64,000 nt of DNA from Kluyvera sp036759925 (GTDB taxonomy: Bacteria; Pseudomonadota; Gammaproteobacteria; Enterobacterales; Enterobacteriaceae). The stretch spans positions 186,001 to 250,000 of the forward strand of contig NZ_JAPKIB010000005.1 in the NCBI RefSeq assembly GCF_036759925.1. Direction: 5' to 3'. A program made the position numbers and the translations under genes. This document shows, in pieces, positions 59,637-64,000 of the stretch. Within the stretch, counting starts at the first letter, position 1. Each line of letters begins with the position of its first letter. A model generated the notes under the pieces. It saw only the letters and a program-made list of their open reading frames with translations, did no database searches and was not told the DNA's origin.

Positions 59637-61412
59637 GTGCGATTATTTGCTCAACTAAGTTGGTACTTCCGCCGGGAATGGCGGCGCTATCTCGGCGCTG
59701 TCGCCTTGCTGATTATCATCGCCATACTCCAGCTTATCCCGCCTAAAGTGGTGGGAATTGTGGTGGATGGCGTGACACAACACCACTTCACCACCGGGAA
59801 GGTGATGATGTGGCTTGGCACCATGGTACTGATTGCCGTGGTGGTCTACCTGCTGCGCTACGTCTGGCGCGTATTGCTGTTCGGTGCCTCCTATCAGTTG
59901 GCGGTCGAACTGCGTGAAGATTTCTACCGTCAGCTAAGCCGCCAGCATCCGGAATTCTACCTGCGTCACCGTACTGGCGACCTGATGGCCCGCGCCACCA
60001 ACGACGTAGACCGCGTGGTATTTGCCGCAGGGGAAGGGGTGTTGACGCTGGTGGACTCGCTGGTCATGGGCTGCGCGGTGCTGATTGTGATGTCCACGCA
60101 ACTGAGCTGGCAACTGACCCTGTTGGCGCTGGTGCCGATGCCCATCATGGCGCTGGTTATCCATCGCTACGGTAACCTGCTGCATGAACGTTTCAAAGTG
60201 GCGCAGGCGGCCTTCTCCAGTCTTAACGACCGGACTCAGGAGAGCCTGACCAGCATCCGCATGATCAAAGCCTTTGGCCTTGAGGACAGGCAGTCCGCCC
60301 AGTTTGCCGCCGATGCGGCTGACACCGGGGTGAAAAACATGCGCGTGGCGCGCATCGACGCCCGTTTTGACCCGACGATTTACATCGCCATTGGGATGGC
60401 AAACCTGCTGGCGATTGCCGGCGGCAGCTGGATGGTGATGCAGGGCGAACTGACCCTCGGCCAGCTCACCAGCTTTATGATGTACCTCGGGTTGATGATC
60501 TGGCCTATGCTAGCGCTGGCCTGGATGTTCAACATCGTCGAGCGCGGCAGTGCTGCCTACAGCCGCATTCGCACCCTGCTGGCGGAAGCGCCGGTGGTGG
60601 ACGACGGCACGCAACCGGTACCCGAAGGGCGCGGTACGCTGGAACTGGCGATTGGGCGTTTCAGCTACCCGCAAACCGACAAGCCAACGCTCTGCGACGT
60701 CAACGTGACCCTAAAACCGGGCCATATGCTCGGCATTTGCGGGCCGACAGGGTCGGGGAAATCCACCATTCTGTCGCTTATCCAGCGCCATTTTGACGTT
60801 GATGAGGGTGAGATCCGCTTCCACGATATTCCCCTGCGTCAATTGCAGCTGGATGCCTGGCGCAGCCGTCTGGCAGTGGTCAGCCAGACGCCGTTCCTCT
60901 TCTCCGACACGGTGGCCAGCAACATTGCGCTGGGCCATCCGAGTGCGACGCAGGAAGAGATCGAGCACGCGGCGCGACTGGCCTGCGTGCACGAGGACAT
61001 TCTGCGTCTGCCGCAGGGTTACGATACCGAAGTCGGCGAGCGCGGCGTGATGCTCTCCGGCGGGCAGAAGCAGCGTATTTCCATTGCGCGCGCGCTGCTG
61101 CTGGAGGCGGAAATTCTGATCCTTGACGACGCGCTATCGGCGGTTGATGGCCGCACCGAACATCAGATTCTGCACAACCTGCGTCAGTGGGGCGAAGGCC
61201 GCACGGTGATTATCAGCGCGCACCGTCTTTCGGCGCTGTCGGACGCCAGCGAAATCATCGTGATGCAGCACGGGCATATCGCCCAGCGCGGTCAGCATGA
61301 GCAACTGGCAGCAGAGCAGGGCTGGTACCGCGATATGCACCGTTATCAACAGCTGGAGGCCGCGCTGAACGACGTGCCGGAAGAAGAGAAATCGGAGGTG
61401 GCCGATGCGTAG
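59637..61412 (+). CDS. mdlA: ABC exporter subunit MdlA (SmdA)
   Basis: 591 residues starting with GTG (MRLFAQLSWYFRREWRR), the E. coli start. One six-helix membrane domain (1 to about 320) precedes the nucleotide-binding domain with GPTGSGKST near 373, signature LSGGQKQR and Walker B LILDDALSAVD, in which the usual catalytic glutamate is Asp (DDAL). That suggests one degenerate ATP site in the MdlA/MdlB heterodimer. Substrates are not well known. It overlaps mdlB by 8 bases. Confidence 0.96.
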   Translation: MRLFAQLSWYFRREWRRYLGAVALLIIIAILQLIPPKVVGIVVDGVTQHHFTTGKVMMWLGTMVLIAVVVYLLRYVWRVLLFGASYQLAVELREDFYRQLSRQHPEFYLRHRTGDLMARATNDVDRVVFAAGEGVLTLVDSLVMGCAVLIVMSTQLSWQLTLLALVPMPIMALVIHRYGNLLHERFKVAQAAFSSLNDRTQESLTSIRMIKAFGLEDRQSAQFAADAADTGVKNMRVARIDARFDPTIYIAIGMANLLAIAGGSWMVMQGELTLGQLTSFMMYLGLMIWPMLALAWMFNIVERGSAAYSRIRTLLAEAPVVDDGTQPVPEGRGTLELAIGRFSYPQTDKPTLCDVNVTLKPGHMLGICGPTGSGKSTILSLIQRHFDVDEGEIRFHDIPLRQLQLDAWRSRLAVVSQTPFLFSDTVASNIALGHPSATQEEIEHAARLACVHEDILRLPQGYDTEVGERGVMLSGGQKQRISIARALLLEAEILILDDALSAVDGRTEHQILHNLRQWGEGRTVIISAHRLSALSDASEIIVMQHGHIAQRGQHEQLAAEQGWYRDMHRYQQLEAALNDVPEEEKSEVADA

Positions 61413-63183
61413 TTTTGGGCAACTGTGGCCAACCCTGAAGCGGCTGCTGGCCTATGGCTCACCGTGGCGTAAACCGCTGTCGATTGCGGTGGTCATGCTG
61501 TGGGTGGCCGCTGCCGCCGAAGTGAGTGGGCCGCTACTGATTAGCTATTTTATCGACAACATGGTGGCAAAAAATAGTCTGCCGCTGGGGACGGTCGCCG
61601 GGCTGGCGGCTGCCTATATCGGGCTGCAACTGCTGGCTGCTTCGCTGCACTACAGCCAGTCGCTGCTGTTTAACCGCGCGGCGGTCGGCGTGGTGCAACA
61701 GCTGCGTAGTGACGTGATGGACGCTGCGCTGCGCCAGCCGCTGAGCGAATTTGACACGCAGCCGGTAGGCCAGCTTATCTCCCGCGTCACCAACGATACG
61801 GAAGTGATCCGCGATCTGTACGTGACGGTGGTGGCGACGGTGCTGCGCAGTGCGGCGCTGATCGGCGCGATGCTGGTGGCGATGTTCAGTCTCGACTGGC
61901 GCATGGCGCTGGTGGCGATCGCTATCTTCCCGGCGGTGATGATCGTGATGGTGATTTATCAGCGCTACAGCACGCCTATCGTGCGCCGCGTTCGCGCCTA
62001 TCTGGCGGATATTAACGATGGCTTCAACGAAGTCATCAACGGCATGAGCGTGATTCAGCAGTTCCGCCAGCAGATACGATTTGGCGAACGTATCGGCGAC
62101 GTGAGCCGCTCACACTATCTGGCGCGCATGCAAACGCTGCGTCTGGACGGCTTCCTGCTGCGCCCGCTGCTGAGCCTGTTCTCTTCGCTGGTGCTGTGCG
62201 GCCTGCTGATGCTATTCGGCTTTAGCGCGCAGGGCTCCATTGAGGTCGGCGTACTGTACGCGTTTATCAGCTATCTGGGGCGTCTGAACGAGCCGTTGAT
62301 TGAACTCACCACTCAGCAGTCGATGTTACAGCAGGCGGTGGTGGCCGGTGAGCGCGTGTTTGAACTGATGGATCGCCCGCGCCAGCAGTATGGAACCGAT
62401 ATGGCGCCGCTGGCGCGCGGTGATATCGATATCGACGATGTTTCATTTGCCTATCGCGATGACAAGCTGGTGCTGCAAAACATTTCGCTGTCGATTCCAG
62501 CACGCAGCTTTGTGGCGCTGGTGGGGCACACCGGCAGCGGCAAGAGTACGCTTGCCAGTCTGCTGATGGGTTATTACCCGCCTAACTCCGGTGAAATTCG
62601 CCTCGGTGGCCGCCCGTTACAAAGCCTGAGTCATCAGGTGCTGCGACAGGGCATCGCCGTGGTGCAACAGGATCCGGTGGTGCTGGCCGACTCCTTCTTT
62701 GCCAACGTCACGCTGGGGCGCGATATCAGCGAAGCACAGGTCTGGCAGGTGCTGGAAACCGTACAGCTGGCCGAGCTGGCGCGAGGAATGAGTGAGGGTA
62801 TCTATACTCATCTGGGCGAGCAGGGTAACAACCTGTCGGTCGGGCAGAAGCAGCTGCTGGCGCTGGCCCGCGTGCTGGTTGAGACTCCGCAGGTGCTGAT
62901 TCTGGACGAAGCCACCGCGAATATTGACTCCGGCACCGAGCGTGCGATTCAACATGCGTTGGCCGCCGTACGTCAGCGCACGACGCTGGTGGTGATCGCT
63001 CACCGTCTGTCGACCATCGTAGAAGCGGATACCATTATGGTGCTTCACCGTGGACAGGCCGTCGAGCAGGGGACTCACCAGCAACTGCTTGAAGCCAAAG
63101 GGCGTTACTGGCAGATGTATCAGCTACAGCTGGCCGGTGAAGAGCTAGCGGCCAGCGCCCAGGAGGATACGCTGACCGCGTAA
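61405..63183 (+). CDS. mdlB: ABC exporter subunit MdlB (SmdB)
   Basis: 592 residues. The membrane domain runs from 1 to about 330, then the ATPase domain has GHTGSGKST near 372, a signature LSVGQKQL with Val in the third position, and Walker B VLILDEATANID with the catalytic glutamate, complementary to the Asp of MdlA. It forms a heterodimeric multidrug/lipid-type exporter with MdlA in the inner membrane. Its start lies inside the end of mdlA. Confidence 0.96.
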   Translation: MRSFGQLWPTLKRLLAYGSPWRKPLSIAVVMLWVAAAAEVSGPLLISYFIDNMVAKNSLPLGTVAGLAAAYIGLQLLAASLHYSQSLLFNRAAVGVVQQLRSDVMDAALRQPLSEFDTQPVGQLISRVTNDTEVIRDLYVTVVATVLRSAALIGAMLVAMFSLDWRMALVAIAIFPAVMIVMVIYQRYSTPIVRRVRAYLADINDGFNEVINGMSVIQQFRQQIRFGERIGDVSRSHYLARMQTLRLDGFLLRPLLSLFSSLVLCGLLMLFGFSAQGSIEVGVLYAFISYLGRLNEPLIELTTQQSMLQQAVVAGERVFELMDRPRQQYGTDMAPLARGDIDIDDVSFAYRDDKLVLQNISLSIPARSFVALVGHTGSGKSTLASLLMGYYPPNSGEIRLGGRPLQSLSHQVLRQGIAVVQQDPVVLADSFFANVTLGRDISEAQVWQVLETVQLAELARGMSEGIYTHLGEQGNNLSVGQKQLLALARVLVETPQVLILDEATANIDSGTERAIQHALAAVRQRTTLVVIAHRLSTIVEADTIMVLHRGQAVEQGTHQQLLEAKGRYWQMYQLQLAGEELAASAQEDTLTA

Positions 63184-63234
63184 TGCACCACCGTCAGGCA
63201 TTTTTCTAACAGATTGCTGTTGTGACACGCATCA

Positions 63235-63251
63235 TGCACCCGCATGGTGCG
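63235..63251 (+). promoter_or_regulatory. NtrC-like site upstream of glnK
   Basis: TGCACC-CGCAT-GGTGCG differs from the TGCACC-N5-GGTGCA consensus at one base, about 90 bases before the sigma-54 promoter. A half-site TGCACC is also at 63184. Confidence 0.65.
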
Positions 63252-63324
63252 TTTTTCTTTTAACGCCCGCCATCTTGCCGCCATAAACCCTGATTTTTAC
63301 CGCTGGTCAGGGCTATTTTCATTT

Positions 63325-63341
63325 TTGGCATGCCCCTTGCT
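63325..63341 (+). promoter_or_regulatory. Sigma-54 promoter of glnK-amtB
   Basis: TTGGCATGCCCCTTGCT has GG (63327-63328) and GC (63339-63340) with the exact 10-base gap of sigma-54 promoters, 50 bases before glnK. Confidence 0.8.
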
Positions 63342-63392
63342 TTACCTCTTACGTGTTCGTAGCCATTACCGAATTCTGACTGGAGGGGATCT

Positions 63393-63731
63393 ATGAAGCT
63401 GGTTACCGTGGTAATTAAACCATTCAAACTCGAAGACGTTCGCGAAGCGCTGTCTTCCATTGGCATTCAGGGCTTAACGGTGACGGAAGTGAAAGGCTTC
63501 GGTCGTCAGAAGGGTCATGCAGAGCTTTATCGCGGCGCGGAATACAGCGTCAACTTCCTGCCGAAAGTAAAAATTGATGTGGCTATCGCCGACGATCAGC
63601 TCGATGAGGTTGTCGATGTGATTAGCAAAGCCGCTTACACCGGAAAAATTGGCGACGGTAAGATTTTTGTCGCCGAACTGCAGCGCGTAATCCGTATTCG
63701 TACCGGCGAAGCCGACGAAGCAGCGCTGTAA
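63393..63731 (+). CDS. glnK: Nitrogen regulatory PII protein GlnK
   Basis: 112 residues. The uridylylation target is Y51 in the T-loop (AELYRGAEYSVNFLPK), the B-loop region (TGKIGDGKIFV) binds ATP/ADP, and the start MKLVTVVIKPFKLEDVREAL is canonical. GlnK blocks the ammonium channel AmtB when nitrogen is plentiful. GGAGGGG lies before the ATG. It is expressed with amtB from the sigma-54 promoter. Confidence 0.97.
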   Translation: MKLVTVVIKPFKLEDVREALSSIGIQGLTVTEVKGFGRQKGHAELYRGAEYSVNFLPKVKIDVAIADDQLDEVVDVISKAAYTGKIGDGKIFVAELQRVIRIRTGEADEAAL

Positions 63732-63764
63732 TTCCCAGCCAGCACAGTGATAGGGATCGAGATG

Positions 63765-64000
63765 ATGAAAAAAACAATGGTAAAAACGGGGTTGAGCGCA
63801 CTGGCGCTGTTGCCGGGTCTGGCGATGGCGGCACCGGCGGTGGTCGATAAAGCTGATAACGCCTTTATGATGCTGTGTACCGCACTGGTGCTGTTTATGA
63901 CCATCCCGGGGATTGCGCTGTTTTACGGCGGCCTGATCCGCGGCAAGAACGTGCTCTCCATGCTGACGCAGGTTGCGGTGACTTTTGCGGTGGTCTGCGT
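63765..64000 (+). CDS. amtB: Ammonium transporter AmtB, N-terminal part (cut by window end)
   Basis: 78 codons are visible and no stop is reached. The start at 63765 aligns with E. coli AmtB (MKxxTxKTGL); an ATG one codon earlier is possible. The signal peptide ends near residue 22 (LAMAAPA), and the first membrane helices follow with NAFMMLCTALVLFMTIPGIA and FYGGLIRGKNVLSML. AmtB forms a trimeric ammonium channel. It starts 33 bases after glnK. Confidence 0.96.
   Translation, partial: MKKTMVKTGLSALALLPGLAMAAPAVVDKADNAFMMLCTALVLFMTIPGIALFYGGLIRGKNVLSMLTQVAVTFAVVC

Noticed and set aside
1..64000. CRISPR arrays, insertion sequences, integrase or att sites, tRNA and rRNA genes
   Set aside because: None seen by reading; the accessory cluster at 27324-36040 has no integrase, tRNA end or flanking direct repeat that I could find.

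Overview
The window is chromosomal DNA of an enterobacterium, most like the Klebsiella/Raoultella/Enterobacter/Kosakonia group. Nearly every backbone protein is close to its Escherichia coli K-12 counterpart in length and motifs, and the order from acpH to amtB is the K-12 order. The differences are an 8.7-kb catabolic cluster between yajR and cyoE, a cysteine desulfhydrase gene beside decR, and an Ldr/Rdl toxin-antitoxin locus between yajD and tsx. These identifications come from recalled family sequences, not from a database search.

Layout. 1-3894: accessory genes (end of an antibiotic-biosynthesis-monooxygenase-like membrane protein, a YtcJ-type amidohydrolase with a Cys/His-rich tail, an ACS-family transporter). 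3968-5321 (-): a 2-Cys peroxiredoxin with an OxyR-like site upstream, then acpH. 5413-11340 (+): queA, tgt, yajC, secD, secF, yajD (queuosine tRNA modification and Sec translocon accessory complex). 11400-11813: Ldr-type toxin with an antisense Rdl-like RNA. 11826-13531 (-): tsx and yajI. 13683-17766 (+): nrdR, ribD, ribE, nusB, thiL, pgpA. 17856-21917 (-): yajO, dxs, ispA, xseB (isoprenoid precursor supply). 22118-27165: thiI, yajL, panE, yajQ, yajR.

27324-36040 is the most unusual part. Seven minus-strand genes, mostly overlapping by 4 bases or closely spaced, encode a Gfo/Idh/MocA oxidoreductase, an aromatic-acid-type MFS importer, a TIM-barrel isomerase/dehydratase-like protein, two paralogous 564-residue ketosteroid-dehydrogenase-like flavoproteins flanking a small NIPSNAP protein, and a divergent shikimate dehydrogenase homologue. 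A divergent PcaR/PobR-like IclR regulator gene faces them across a 152-bp gap holding a perfect 7+7 inverted repeat. I infer uptake and stepwise dehydrogenation or aromatisation of a hydroaromatic (quinate/shikimate-like) acid; the substrate is unknown.

36382-43742 (-): cyoABCDE (cytochrome bo3 oxidase) and yajG-ampG. 44040-53894 (+): bolA, tig, clpP, clpX, lon, hupB, ppiD, ybaV, a proteostasis block with sigma-32-like promoters before clpP and lon. 54004-63183: fadM, queC, ybaE, cof, cdsH/decR (cysteine detoxification pair), mdlAB. 63393 to the end: glnK-amtB behind a sigma-54 promoter and an NtrC-like site, with amtB cut by the window edge. REP-like palindromes with a GTAGCCCGG end lie after pgpA, thiI and fadM. 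I saw no tRNA, rRNA, CRISPR array, insertion sequence or phage genes.
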